A stretch of DNA of 64,000 nucleotides from an uncultured Pseudomonadota bacterium (GCA_903870055.1 CAIQBG010000024.1:62001-126000), one strand, 5' to 3'. Positions 39,220 to 48,614 are shown, numbered from the stretch's first letter. Translations and numbers: made by a program. Notes: generated by a model from the letters alone, not told the origin.

Positions 39220-40645
39220 ATTCTTCGTCGCCTTCGCCCTCTTTCTCATCTGGCTCAACGGGTTGCGCTTCCTTATTCTGATAAGCAGTATAACTATCAC
39301 GCAACAGACAGTTTCGAACAAAATCGATGGAACTGCGGAGGGTGTAGTAATCACTAGAGACTGACTTCGGCACTTTCATACCCAGTGCATCACGCTCCAT
39401 CGTATCCAATCGCGTCAGATACGCCTGCTTTTCATCCGGGTTATAAGAAGACACCAGTTCCTGCTCAAAAAACTTCAGGCTCCCATACATACGGTTAATT
39501 CGACCTCTTACCCGGTTCTTGTGATAGTTGGGCATCGAACGGATGATTGGATAAGCCAAAGCAAAAAACGGCAACAGTGTAACGAAGAGGCGCGCTATAA
39601 ATTCAGCCAGCCAGAAAGGCATAAACTGCATCAATGTTGGCGTACCTTTCTCGTAAAAAATTTCTGCCTCTTTACTCCGGAACTGTGTGCTATCTAAAAA
39701 CCTCGGGAACTCGCCTTCCTTAGAAAAGAAACTTTCCTTGCCGTTAATTGAACGCGCCGCAATGAGGAACAAATATTTAATCGCTGGATGCAAACGGTCA
39801 TCCACCAGAATTTCTGTAGTTGTTGCCAACATGGTGTAGGGTGTTGCCGGAAGATTTCTCTGAAGACTCACGCCACCAACAGGCATTGTCACCATTTCGA
39901 TGGACGGAATAAGCCGGGCATAGGTTTCTGCGCGGCTAAAATTTGCCAACTGCAGCCCGGGCATTTTTAACAGCGCCTGAATATTTGGAGCGTCATAGGT
40001 GTCAACAATACAGACACTCTCTATCTCCTTTTTATTCAGCGCCTCTATTGCCTCATCGTCAGGCATATGTTTGAAGTTTTCATTGTCTAGCGACAGGCCA
40101 TTGATTTCGATCCATAGCTTGGCAACTGCATAGGTACCACTATTTTTCGTACCCACATTGATAGGTCGCCCAATTAATGCATTAATACGTTCCTGCGTGT
40201 CCAGCGGCTTATCCGAGCGGTAAAAACACCAATACGGTTGATAATTGATACTGCCCAGCGTCTGTATACCCTGAGTATGTGGTTTAGCAGCACCGCTCAT
40301 TACAAACGCGGCCATTACGGGATCATTACGATCCTGCAAACGCATCACATTTTCAACCGAGCCTTCAGTCGGCACCAAATCAAGTCGAATACCTTGCGAT
40401 GCAAAGTACTCTTGGTACTTTTTGCCCAACATCTCATTAGAACTGCCTGCCGGTCCGGTTGCCATCACCACATGCGGCGGCGGTGCCGGGTCTGCCCACC
40501 AGATTGCCCCCACAAGTATGACGAATAGAATGGTCAGCGCCGGCCAGGTTTCTTTAATAAACTGAACCAGATCGTTCCAGCCATCGACAATCGTTTCATG
40601 GATAGCGACAATCTGATCTTTTACATCTTCGTGAAAACTGCCCAT
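39218..40645 (-). CDS. Membrane-anchored TAXI-family (TRAP receptor-like) protein
   Basis: 475 residues from ATG 40645, with AGGGG upstream; a start at 40678 lacks that site. Instead of a cleaved signal, an N-terminal segment of about 35 residues precedes a membrane helix (about 36-51, ALTILFVILVGAIWW). The TAXI solute-receptor domain follows (about 58-330; VVMATGPAGSSNEMLGKKYQ, then GRPINVGTKNSGTYAVAKLW). A second hydrophobic segment is at about 350-380 and an extra cytoplasmic domain of about 90 residues ends in an acidic tail. There are no TRAP permease genes nearby. It may be a sensor or tether rather than a transporter subunit. Confidence 0.85.
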   Translation of the reverse strand: MGSFHEDVKDQIVAIHETIVDGWNDLVQFIKETWPALTILFVILVGAIWWADPAPPPHVVMATGPAGSSNEMLGKKYQEYFASQGIRLDLVPTEGSVENVMRLQDRNDPVMAAFVMSGAAKPHTQGIQTLGSINYQPYWCFYRSDKPLDTQERINALIGRPINVGTKNSGTYAVAKLWIEINGLSLDNENFKHMPDDEAIEALNKKEIESVCIVDTYDAPNIQALLKMPGLQLANFSRAETYARLIPSIEMVTMPVGGVSLQRNLPATPYTMLATTTEILVDDRLHPAIKYLFLIAARSINGKESFFSKEGEFPRFLDSTQFRSKEAEIFYEKGTPTLMQFMPFWLAEFIARLFVTLLPFFALAYPIIRSMPNYHKNRVRGRINRMYGSLKFFEQELVSSYNPDEKQAYLTRLDTMERDALGMKVPKSVSSDYYTLRSSIDFVRNCLLRDSYTAYQNKEAQPVEPDEKEGEGDEE

Positions 40646-40728
40646 AAAGCCCCTCAACACTTCAAAATTACTGCCCAAGGCAGAAGACTAACGGATAATC
40701 ACGGTTTTCGTCTAAAACAACGACCATA

Positions 40729-42057
40729 GTGCGTACACAGATCGATCAGACAAATTTGAAAATTGCACACACCCCACATACTCGGGTCGCTGTTGCCGCC
40801 TGCTTTGGTACATTTCTGGAGTGGTACGATTTTCTGACCTTTGCTGCGCTGGCCGTCTGGTTTGGGCCACTTTTCTTCCCTCCGGAAAACCCCACCGCTG
40901 CGCTATTGGCCAGCCTGGCCACTTTTGGTGCCGGCATGGTGGTCAGGCCTTTGGGCGCCGCCATCTTTGGCTCGCTCGGTGATCGCATTGGACGTCGCAA
41001 AGTATTCATGATCACCATTCTGCTGATGGGAGGCGCCACCCTTGCCGTCGGCCTTTTACCAACCTACGCACAAGCCGGCCTCTGGGCACCGATCATGCTT
41101 CTCGTGCTCCGCCTGCTGCAAGGTTTGTCTGCGGGTGGGGAAATTGGTGGGAGCGCTGTCTACCTGACCGAACATGCGCCGGCGCAGAACCGTGGGCTGT
41201 ATACCAGCGTGCTACAACTTATGGGGCCTCTTGGCATTCTGGCTTCAACGCTGCAAATCGCATTCTTACAGCAGACTTTGAGCCCCGAAGACTTTATAAC
41301 CTGGGGATGGCGCGTGCCGTTCTGGGTATCGCTCATCCTGCTGATCATTTCCCTCAAAGCGCGCATGGCGTTGCACGAAACCCCGATATTCCATGCGCTA
41401 CAGGCTAAGGCAGACCTTGCAAAAACGCCACTCCGTGACTGCTTCCGTGATCGGCAAACCCTATCCCGCATGGGCATACTATTTCTCTGCGTATCTGCAG
41501 GCGGTGCCGTCTTATTTTTCTCTGCCCAGGTCTACAGCGGCGTTTTCCTGAAAACGGTTGCCGGTTTTGATGGTGCGCACAGTAGCCTACTGGTTGCGAT
41601 TGGTACCGCGACACTTTTCCCGTTAACGCTATTTGCCGGCTGGTTATCCGACCGCATTGGTCGTCGCAAAGTTGTACTGGCCGGCCTACTTCTCGGCGCT
41701 ATCTGTATTCAGCCCGTGTTTAGCGGCTGGCTTGCGACATCCGCAACAACCAGCAACCTAGAAGCCGGTATGCTCATGGTACTCATCACCCTGCCGTTGG
41801 CACTGGTCACAGGGCCGCAGACAGCGTTACTCGCAGAACTATTCCCTGCCCGTACCCGTTACAGCGCCGCTGCGCTCCCGCATAACCTATCGGCCGGCTG
41901 GGTCGGAGGATTGCTGCCCTTCTTCATTACATTAATTAACGATGCGACTGGCAATCCACTTGCTGGTCTCTGGTATCCGACGATCCTGCTAGCGGTAGCC
42001 TTTCTTGTCGGCTTGAAATATCTGCCAGAGACACGCGGCGTCAATTTAAGCCTGTAG
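40729..42057 (+). CDS. MFS transporter, metabolite:H+ symporter (MHS) type
   Basis: 442 residues, 12 predicted membrane helices. Seen: the MHS start TFLEWYDFLTFAALAVWFGP, loop 2-3 motif GSLGDRIGRRKVF (about 84-96), RLLQGLSAGGEIGGSAVYLT (helix 4) and the second-half copy GWLSDRIGRRKVVLAG. Related to ShiA, KgtP and proline/betaine carriers; substrate undetermined. Start is GTG at 40729 with a poor ribosome site. Divergent from the TAXI gene by 83 bases. Confidence 0.87.
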   Translation: MRTQIDQTNLKIAHTPHTRVAVAACFGTFLEWYDFLTFAALAVWFGPLFFPPENPTAALLASLATFGAGMVVRPLGAAIFGSLGDRIGRRKVFMITILLMGGATLAVGLLPTYAQAGLWAPIMLLVLRLLQGLSAGGEIGGSAVYLTEHAPAQNRGLYTSVLQLMGPLGILASTLQIAFLQQTLSPEDFITWGWRVPFWVSLILLIISLKARMALHETPIFHALQAKADLAKTPLRDCFRDRQTLSRMGILFLCVSAGGAVLFFSAQVYSGVFLKTVAGFDGAHSSLLVAIGTATLFPLTLFAGWLSDRIGRRKVVLAGLLLGAICIQPVFSGWLATSATTSNLEAGMLMVLITLPLALVTGPQTALLAELFPARTRYSAAALPHNLSAGWVGGLLPFFITLINDATGNPLAGLWYPTILLAVAFLVGLKYLPETRGVNLSL

Positions 42058-42058
42058 C

Positions 42059-42664
42059 TTAGCCCCAGCGACGCACCCTACCGGTATCGATATGCACAAA
42101 CTGTTCGGAAGGGTAATAACCAACCCCGCCAGCATCAAGCGAAATCGCTGCGTCCCGTAACTCTGCCAATGGCACACCCGGTAGCCGAACATCAATTGCC
42201 TTGCCTTCCATATGCAGACTACGCTTGGCGACACCACCGCCACGGGAATTTCTCAAATGGCTATTGGTTTCCGGACAGCGATAGCCGGAGATCACCTCAA
42301 AGGCTGGCAGCGACTTCCCACCCAGAACGTGACGCACCTGGTGGAGCAAATCAAACAGCAGTGGATCTATCTGCCCGACAGTACCCGAGTAATGGTCCCG
42401 CAAGAATCGATTCAAAGTACGCAACGCATCCGGCACATACTGATCGTTAACCGCATAAGCCAGATCAATTCGCTCCCGTGTATGAGTATGATTGAATGCC
42501 AAAACCCGCTGCTCACCGGAAACCAATCCGGCTACCGATTCTTTCGATGGCCGTTGCGGGTAGCCCGCTTTGGCCGACCCTGCAAACGGCAAAGCAACAC
42601 CACCAGCCGTTAGTTTGATGGCCTTGTGCAGAAACTGGCGACGATCGTGTTTTGTTGTCTTCAT
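42059..42664 (-). CDS. Murein endopeptidase, DUF882/M15A (MepK/YcbK-like)
   Basis: 201 residues. A Tat-type signal (KTTKHDRRQFLHKAIKLTAG, twin Arg followed by hydrophobic stretch and GSAKA) opens the protein. The M15-type peptidase domain shows EVISGYRCPETN (about residue 124), the Zn-site pair SLHMEGKAIDV (about 149-159) and C-terminal HIDTGRVRRWG. In E. coli MepK cleaves 3-3 and 4-3 murein cross-links. It lies just after an LdtD-like gene, the same pairing as ycbB-ycbK in E. coli. Confidence 0.88.
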   Translation of the reverse strand: MKTTKHDRRQFLHKAIKLTAGGVALPFAGSAKAGYPQRPSKESVAGLVSGEQRVLAFNHTHTRERIDLAYAVNDQYVPDALRTLNRFLRDHYSGTVGQIDPLLFDLLHQVRHVLGGKSLPAFEVISGYRCPETNSHLRNSRGGGVAKRSLHMEGKAIDVRLPGVPLAELRDAAISLDAGGVGYYPSEQFVHIDTGRVRRWG

Positions 42665-42682
42665 GTTTTGATTCTAGTCCAC

Positions 42683-44269
42683 TTACTGAAGATTACCAGT
42701 CGTATTAGACACTTGTGTCTGAAAACGCTGGCTGTATTTCTGCAAAGCTGCTCTCAGTTGGCGATCATGTCCATAAATATCGCCATAGAAGTAAATGGCG
42801 CCACCGCGCTGTTTCACAATAGCGGTCGCATAAGCAATCACTACCATGATCGGATTTTTAATCCGTATGGTTTTAGACGTCCCGTTTTCCATCGCCTCCC
42901 GGATTTTTTCCGGTGTCCACTCTGGCTCACCTTTCAATACAAACTCTGCAAGTTCCACCGGTGATTCCACCCGGATGCACCCATGGCTTAAATCCCGACG
43001 GTCACGCTGAAAGAGCCCAACGGAAGGCGTGTGGTGCATGTAGATATTGTCATTATTCGGGAAAATGAACTTGATATCGCCTAATGCATTCTGCGCTCCG
43101 GGGCGCTGACGTATGCGGGACTGCCCACTCTGCAAGGCAGCTAATTGCGCATCATCCAGATGCGTTACTACCTCGCCCGAACGCGTCACAATCTCGAACC
43201 CCTGACGGTCAAAGTAACCAGGATCCCGTCGCAGCTTAGGCACTGTCTCTGCTTTGGTAATGGATGGTGGCACATTCCAGTAAGGGCTGAATTCAATGGC
43301 ACGCATCTGCTCGTCAAACATAGGCGTCTGGGTATTCAGCGCCTTGCCAACGATCACATTCATTTTTAAGGGAATCTGAACTTCGTCCCCATTAATCTCA
43401 AGACCCCGTAATTCAAACTCTGGCAAATTTACGACCAATAGACGCTTATCCACCATCAATGGCGTCCAGCGCAAACGTTCAAGCGTCAGCGAGATTTGTT
43501 CAACACGGGTCGCAGGTTTAACATTAAGTTGTTCGAAGGTGGTCTTCCCGATAACCCCATCGGGGGTCAAACCATGCCGCTTCTGAAAAAGTTTTACCCC
43601 ATCAACCAGCGTGCCCTGATAACGCTCCGGCGCCAAAAACCCAGTCGGCAAATCACCCAAAGAGACTAAGCGTGCGGCCAGCAACCCTACACCGGCATAA
43701 GCAGCACCAGGTTCCAGCTTTTGTGCGGGTAACGGTGGCAGATTTCCTGACCATGCGGGATTAGCCTCTAAAGCACGGTAAGTGACGAGCCATGGACGCA
43801 ATGCCTTGTATAAAGGAAATGAGGGGGTTGCTTCCTTAACTGCCAGACTCAAGTCACCGGCAGCAACAGCCGCATTTAGCGTTGCCTGTAGATTGAGTGT
43901 CTTGGGCGGCACATCGAAATTGGCGTAAACCGTACGCGGATCTACACGCCCATAGTGCAAATCATGCAGATAGCGCAGCAGAGACTGCGTAATAGATGAA
44001 TCAAGTTCTGTCTGTTTAGCAACAGATAGGGGCACACCCTGACTTGCTGCAGCAACGTCCTTAGACAAGATGGAAGCATCATAATCTGATGGATTGAGCC
44101 CCTCATCCCCCGCCTGCTCAAGAATCTTCACGGCAGATTTTGCCATCGCCGTTGGTCTACCCTGCACGGCCCAAGCAACAGAAGTTTCGGCTGACATAAC
44201 AACTGGAGAGAGGGCCAGCATGCTTAAAGCACAGGTTATAGCCAACAAGCGCTGACGCCAGATAACCAT
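42683..44269 (-). CDS. L,D-transpeptidase, LdtD/YcbB-like
   Basis: 528 residues. A signal peptide (1-25) is followed by an N-terminal scaffold domain, a peptidoglycan-binding (PGB1) motif (VDGVKLFQKRHGLTPDGVIG) and the YkuD catalytic domain (about 280-470), ending with the nucleophile motif LSHGCIRVESPVEL, where His-Gly-Cys carries the catalytic Cys. It makes 3-3 cross-links between DAP residues and attaches to lipoproteins in some homologues. The MepK-like gene follows 18 bases downstream; the pair is conserved in Enterobacteria. Confidence 0.92.
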   Translation of the reverse strand: MVIWRQRLLAITCALSMLALSPVVMSAETSVAWAVQGRPTAMAKSAVKILEQAGDEGLNPSDYDASILSKDVAAASQGVPLSVAKQTELDSSITQSLLRYLHDLHYGRVDPRTVYANFDVPPKTLNLQATLNAAVAAGDLSLAVKEATPSFPLYKALRPWLVTYRALEANPAWSGNLPPLPAQKLEPGAAYAGVGLLAARLVSLGDLPTGFLAPERYQGTLVDGVKLFQKRHGLTPDGVIGKTTFEQLNVKPATRVEQISLTLERLRWTPLMVDKRLLVVNLPEFELRGLEINGDEVQIPLKMNVIVGKALNTQTPMFDEQMRAIEFSPYWNVPPSITKAETVPKLRRDPGYFDRQGFEIVTRSGEVVTHLDDAQLAALQSGQSRIRQRPGAQNALGDIKFIFPNNDNIYMHHTPSVGLFQRDRRDLSHGCIRVESPVELAEFVLKGEPEWTPEKIREAMENGTSKTIRIKNPIMVVIAYATAIVKQRGGAIYFYGDIYGHDRQLRAALQKYSQRFQTQVSNTTGNLQ

Positions 44270-44364
44270 GGGGGATCTCCAAAAGAATATTTGGAATCAT
44301 TGTGCCGTATTTCATGCCAATAGACTATTTGATGACTCACTCAAATCGCCTGCACAAAAAATTC

Positions 44365-44392
44365 TTGACAGGGTGCTGGTAGGCTCTATAAT
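44365..44392 (+). promoter_or_regulatory. Phasin promoter, consensus sigma-70
   Basis: TTGACA (44365-44370), 16-base spacer, TATAAT (44387-44392): both hexamers match consensus exactly. The following leader (about 125 bases) contains a T-rich run and ends in TTAGGAG before the ATG. A strong promoter fits the usually abundant phasin. Confidence 0.75.
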
Positions 44393-44523
44393 TGATTATG
44401 TTGCGCCGCAGCAAATCCATTGGAGAGCCTGCCTGGTGCAAAGAATAAGAAATTCCGAGACCCGCGTTTTTTGTTTTTTTAGTTCTTAGCTTCACCCCTT
44501 TGATCATCTATTAGGAGTTCACC

Positions 44524-45069
44524 ATGTCTGCACTGAATAACGAACAAGTACTGTCGGCCAACAAGGCTGCCATCGATACGCTGCTGTCTGTTGCTAACAC
44601 TGCTCTGGCTACTGCCGAGAGCCTGGCTGCGCTGAACCTGGGCACCGCCCGCGAAGCACTGCAAGACAGCGCCAAGAACGTTCAAGCCGCTATGGGTGTT
44701 AAGACACCACAAGACGCTGCTGCGCTGAACACCAAGCTGGGTCAACCTGCTGTTGAGAAGGCTGTTGCTTACTCGCGTAGCGTTTACGAAATCTCGACTG
44801 GTGCTGCTAACCAATTCACCAAGCTGATTCAAGCCCAGTTCGTAGAACTGAACAAGGCTGCTCAGGATCTGGCCGAAAAGACTGCCAAGGCTTCGCCATT
44901 CGGTTCTGATGTGGCTCTGGCTGCTGTTAAGCAAGCGGTGAATGCTGCTAACTCGGCATTTGACAACCTGAACAAGGCTGCCAAGCAAGCTGCAGAATTC
45001 ACCGAAGCCGGTGTTTCTGCTGCCACTTCGGCTGCTGTTAAGGCTGCTGGCACCAAGGGTAAGAAGTAA
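44524..45069 (+). CDS. phaP: Phasin family protein (polyhydroxyalkanoate granule)
   Basis: 181 residues. A mostly helical, Ala-rich protein that coats PHA granules and controls their size. Seen: the phasin_2 pattern (LSANKAAIDTLLSVANTALA at the start, KAVAYSRSVYEISTGAANQF in the middle) and a Lys/Ala-rich end (KAAGTKGKK). No membrane segments or signal. It has strong codon bias and the best promoter in the window. No other PHA gene is present, so phaC and phaA must lie elsewhere. Confidence 0.93.
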   Translation: MSALNNEQVLSANKAAIDTLLSVANTALATAESLAALNLGTAREALQDSAKNVQAAMGVKTPQDAAALNTKLGQPAVEKAVAYSRSVYEISTGAANQFTKLIQAQFVELNKAAQDLAEKTAKASPFGSDVALAAVKQAVNAANSAFDNLNKAAKQAAEFTEAGVSAATSAAVKAAGTKGKK

Positions 45070-45125
45070 TCCTTCGGTACCTCGCTGGATAGCGCCCTAA
45101 GCCACAAGCTAACCGCTACCCACAG

Positions 45126-45167
45126 AACTCCGCCCGGATCTGATGATCTGCGCGGGGTTTCTCTTTT
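45126..45167 (+). terminator. Imperfect hairpin terminator after phasin
   Basis: AACTCCGCCCGGATC and GATCTGCGCGGGGTT pair around a TGAT loop with two mismatches and a wobble, followed by TCTCTTTT. It overlaps the upstream part of the next gene's leader. Confidence 0.6.
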
Positions 45168-45184
45168 ATAGCGATAATGTCGTC

Positions 45185-46360
45185 ATGATGACATTTAACT
45201 TTGATACGCCCATAAATCGCCAGACGCCTCCCCACGATGACTCTGTAAAGTGGGCAAAGTATGCGGGGCGTGATGTGTTGCCCATGTGGGTAGCCGATAT
45301 GGACTTTGCTCCACCGCCAGTGGTGATAGAGGCCGTGCAAGCCAGGGTGGCGCATGGTGTGCTTGGTTATCCGCACGTCACGCAGTCGGTAATAGATGCT
45401 GTCCTGCTTCATCTTGAGCGGGATCTTGGCTGGGTGGTTGATCCTGATTGGCTGGTCTGGCTTCCCGGTTTGGTGACAGGGCTTAATGTGGCCTGTCGGT
45501 CTGTGGGCGATACAGGTAGTGCTGTACTGACATCAACCCCCATTTATCCACCGTTTTGTTCAGCGCCAAAGTTCAGTGAACGCACCCTGCAAACAGTTTC
45601 CCTACAGCAGCAGGGGAATGACTGGATATGGGATCTGGATGCGCTTAAGTCTGCCAGCGATGCCTCTACTAAGCTCCTGATGCTTTGCAATCCGGATAAT
45701 CCGGTTGGCCGTGTGTGGCGTGAAGAAGAGTTACGTGCTTTGGCTGAACTGGCGGAGGAGCGAGATTGGGTGATCTGCTCGGATGATATTCATTGTGAGT
45801 TGTTGCTAGAGCCAGGCATTCGTTACACACCGCTGGCGAGTCTTTCTCCGGAAATTGCACGACGGACAATTAGTCTATTCGCACCGTCCAAGACATATAA
45901 CATCCCCGGACTGGGCGCTTCATTTGCAGTGATTCCAGATGCGGTTTTACGCCGGCGATTCGAACGGGTGATAGCAGGCATTGTGCCGCATATCAATGTG
46001 CTGGGTTATACCGCTATGGAAGGGGCTTATCGTGATGGGGTGCCATGGCGTAATGCACTGCTTGCGTATTTAAGGGTCAATCGGGATCGTCTGATTGGCG
46101 CAGTCAATGCGATGCCGGGTCTGAAGGTGCATTCACCTGAAGCCACTTATCTGGCCTGGATTGATGCCCGTGGTCTGCAACTGCCAGAAGGGGTAAGCGC
46201 CGCACAGTTTTTTGAAGCAGCCGGTGTGGGGCTCTCGCCAGGTCAGGATTTTCAGCCCGGCGCAGCTGATTATGTGCGGCTCAATTTCGGTTGTACGCGA
46301 CAGACGCTGGAAGAAGCGATTGCCCGCATGGCCAGCGCTTGTGCAAGGCAGGTTGGCTAG
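45185..46360 (+). CDS. patB: PatB/MalY-type C-S lyase (cystathionine beta-lyase-like)
   Basis: 391 residues from ATG 45185 (second ATG 45188). Class I/II PLP enzyme of the MalY-PatB group, which cleave C-S bonds of cystathionine or cysteine conjugates. Seen: MWVADMDFAPPPVVIEAV (about 34-51), the Asn-Pro motif CNPDNPVGRVW, DDIHCELLL (PLP Asp) and the PLP lysine in FAPSKTYNIPGL. It is convergent with the ArnT-like gene and its stop shares the palindrome CTAG with that gene's stop. Substrate not determined. Confidence 0.88.
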   Translation: MMTFNFDTPINRQTPPHDDSVKWAKYAGRDVLPMWVADMDFAPPPVVIEAVQARVAHGVLGYPHVTQSVIDAVLLHLERDLGWVVDPDWLVWLPGLVTGLNVACRSVGDTGSAVLTSTPIYPPFCSAPKFSERTLQTVSLQQQGNDWIWDLDALKSASDASTKLLMLCNPDNPVGRVWREEELRALAELAEERDWVICSDDIHCELLLEPGIRYTPLASLSPEIARRTISLFAPSKTYNIPGLGASFAVIPDAVLRRRFERVIAGIVPHINVLGYTAMEGAYRDGVPWRNALLAYLRVNRDRLIGAVNAMPGLKVHSPEATYLAWIDARGLQLPEGVSAAQFFEAAGVGLSPGQDFQPGAADYVRLNFGCTRQTLEEAIARMASACARQVG

Positions 46361-48096
46361 CGCTTACGGTTATCGAGCAGTAATTCACGCAGGAACAGAT
46401 GCTTGGCAACTTCTCCCTTGAGCATCGCTCGTATTTCCGCATCGCTCTGACGGCCCTTGAGCTCCAGTCGCTCTCCGAGAATTTTACAGTCAGTACATAT
46501 AGGTGCATCCAGAGGCTGCTGAACGATAAGGATCGGGTACTGTTCGCGCAGGAGATGCAGTGGTAGGTTGCCATCGCTCCGGTAACCACGGATATCTGCA
46601 CCGGGTAACAGGAAACGGTATTGCTCGTATGCAGCATTGAAGTTATAGGGTACCCATACCTGCTGACCAGCCAGTTGCCATTGCACGGCTTCTTTATAAC
46701 GGCCCATGGGGCCATCGAAGACGCTTAGAAAGCCCGTAAGGGTTAGATAGGCGGCAAAGACCCCTGGCAGCGTGAGCCAGGGTAGCAGGCGTGGGATAAG
46801 TAGTGATAGCACCAGGGCGCTAAGTACGATGACCAGGAGTACGGCCTCCGTACCGGAATACAACGTTTGGCCGACATCCTGCTGCAAGAGCCAGCCGAGA
46901 TAACCGATCGCGCTGATTGCGAGGGTGCAAATCAGGGTGGTGGCAAAAAGCAACCAGCGATTCAGTCGGAACCATACGAGTGCAATCAGGATAGCCAGCG
47001 CCGGCATAGCTTCAAGTAGGTAGCGGCTGGAACGTTGGCTCGGGAAGCAGAATACGACAAATAGAATCAGCACCCACCACCAGAGATACTTTTCGTCATC
47101 GCTCAAGTCGCCATGACGAAATAGACGCCACAACACAAGACCAATGGTCCCGAAAACAATGATGGCTAATAGACCGGCGTTAATGCCATAGCCCGGAATC
47201 AGCGTCCAGATGCTCCCATCTCCCCAGAACATTTTTGAAAGATAGCTTGGGCCATGTGGATCAAATTTGCCGGCATTTTCACCGATCACAAACTCATTCC
47301 AAACCGCTTGAGGATCCGGATCAAAAACAAACCACAGAGCAAAAATACCGAGCGAGAGTAGGGCAATTAGGATCAGTTTGTAGGAATCGCGTTTAAAACA
47401 CTCAAAAAACCGATAGTGCCGGTAGCGCAGGTACCAGAAGGCAAGACCAACCCCGACGGGTAGCAGTAATGCAAAGGATTTGTAGAGCAGGCCGATGCCG
47501 ATAGCGATGCCGATAGCGAGAGGGATTTTCCAGGCAGATTCAAAACTCTGTTTGCCGCCATAGAGCAGCAGAAAAAAGGGCATGAATAGCCAAAAGATTT
47601 CACCCGCATTGGTAAGGAAGGGGCGGCCGAATCGGTAAGTACTGAAGAAGGCAAGCCAGATAACAGCAGCAATCAGGCCAGTAACAATGTGCCGACCCGA
47701 AATCTTCCAGCCGAGCAGCCCAACCATTAATGCCGTAGCGAAGGTGTAAAGCACGTTGGGATAACGTAATTGCCAGAGGCTCCATTCCTGACCCCAGTGC
47801 GTACTAAGCATGCCTTGCCAAAAGAGCATGGGCGGCTTGGTGTTGCGCATGTTGTCGAGTGTGGATTGCAGGGGCAGCCAGTGGCCGCTATCTGCTGTCA
47901 GGCGGGCGATATGAGCGTAGGGAAACTCATCACCGTTTTTGGGGATTTGCAGACTATCCAGACCGAAAAAGTAGGTGCCGATGGCCAAAAGTAATACCGC
48001 AACACCCCAGAGAATGGCCAAGGGAGCTGAACGTGGGCCAGGATCTAGCTTGAGCCGTTGTTGGCGTAAATTGGCTGGTGTGGCCTGTTTCTTCAT
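46357..48096 (-). CDS. ArnT/PMT-family membrane glycosyltransferase
   Basis: 579 residues with about 12 membrane helices. The first periplasmic loop carries GDEFPYAHIARLTADSGHWL, with Asp/Glu at the place of the ArnT catalytic acidic residue, then NTKPPMLFWQGML. These GT-C enzymes transfer sugars from undecaprenyl-phosphate to lipid A or proteins; the exact donor and acceptor are unknown. The C-terminal domain is periplasmic. The gene overlaps GtrA by four bases and lies downstream of a GT9 glycosyltransferase, so an LPS/glycan role is likely. ArnT name not certain. Confidence 0.85.
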   Translation of the reverse strand: MKKQATPANLRQQRLKLDPGPRSAPLAILWGVAVLLLAIGTYFFGLDSLQIPKNGDEFPYAHIARLTADSGHWLPLQSTLDNMRNTKPPMLFWQGMLSTHWGQEWSLWQLRYPNVLYTFATALMVGLLGWKISGRHIVTGLIAAVIWLAFFSTYRFGRPFLTNAGEIFWLFMPFFLLLYGGKQSFESAWKIPLAIGIAIGIGLLYKSFALLLPVGVGLAFWYLRYRHYRFFECFKRDSYKLILIALLSLGIFALWFVFDPDPQAVWNEFVIGENAGKFDPHGPSYLSKMFWGDGSIWTLIPGYGINAGLLAIIVFGTIGLVLWRLFRHGDLSDDEKYLWWWVLILFVVFCFPSQRSSRYLLEAMPALAILIALVWFRLNRWLLFATTLICTLAISAIGYLGWLLQQDVGQTLYSGTEAVLLVIVLSALVLSLLIPRLLPWLTLPGVFAAYLTLTGFLSVFDGPMGRYKEAVQWQLAGQQVWVPYNFNAAYEQYRFLLPGADIRGYRSDGNLPLHLLREQYPILIVQQPLDAPICTDCKILGERLELKGRQSDAEIRAMLKGEVAKHLFLRELLLDNRKR

Positions 48097-48596
48097 GCGT
48101 TCGGGGGTGTCTGCCGGGCAGCTCGGTTAATCTTGAGCCGGCCAAAAGTCCAGAAATCATTGGCGACAAAGTTGAACAGGCTGGCAATAACTACGGCAAT
48201 CAGGTTGGCCAGCATGTAGTGGAGGAATAATGCAAACAGGTTCGTCAGGCCAAACTGGACGGCAATGCCAACCCAGCAAGCAAGCGAATATTGGCCGAAC
48301 TGAATGAGAACCGGTACGGAACGATGCTGCTTGCGGTCGAGCCAGGTCCAGCGACGGTTCCAGAAGAAGTTGCTAATTGTTGCGACAAAAATTGCCAGGG
48401 CTAGTGACAGATTTAACCGGAGGGTTTGTTGGGCCACTTCAGTGAAGAGGTATTCCTGCCCGACATATAGAACTGCCAGATTGACCACAACACCCGAGGC
48501 GCCAACGATGCCGAATTTGATAAAGCGCGGCCGGAACAAGGCGCCGATGAGCGGCAAAGCCTGCAAGGACTGAATTAGCGCACGCATATCGAACAC
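48093..48596 (-). CDS. GtrA-family membrane protein
   Basis: 167 residues, four membrane helices. GtrA flips bactoprenol-linked glucose in phage serotype-conversion systems and pairs with glycosyltransferases. Seen: FIKFGIVGASGVVVNLAVLY (about 26-45), NFFWNRRWTWLDR (about 79-91) and a later copy FNFVANDFWTFGRL, both matching the GtrA signature N-F-x-x-N/R-x-W-x-F. It overlaps the ArnT-like gene (ATGA), suggesting that the flippase and transferase work together. Confidence 0.92.
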   Translation of the reverse strand: MFDMRALIQSLQALPLIGALFRPRFIKFGIVGASGVVVNLAVLYVGQEYLFTEVAQQTLRLNLSLALAIFVATISNFFWNRRWTWLDRKQHRSVPVLIQFGQYSLACWVGIAVQFGLTNLFALFLHYMLANLIAVVIASLFNFVANDFWTFGRLKINRAARQTPPNA

Positions 48597-48614
48597 TCTC
48601 TCACGAACGTCGTA

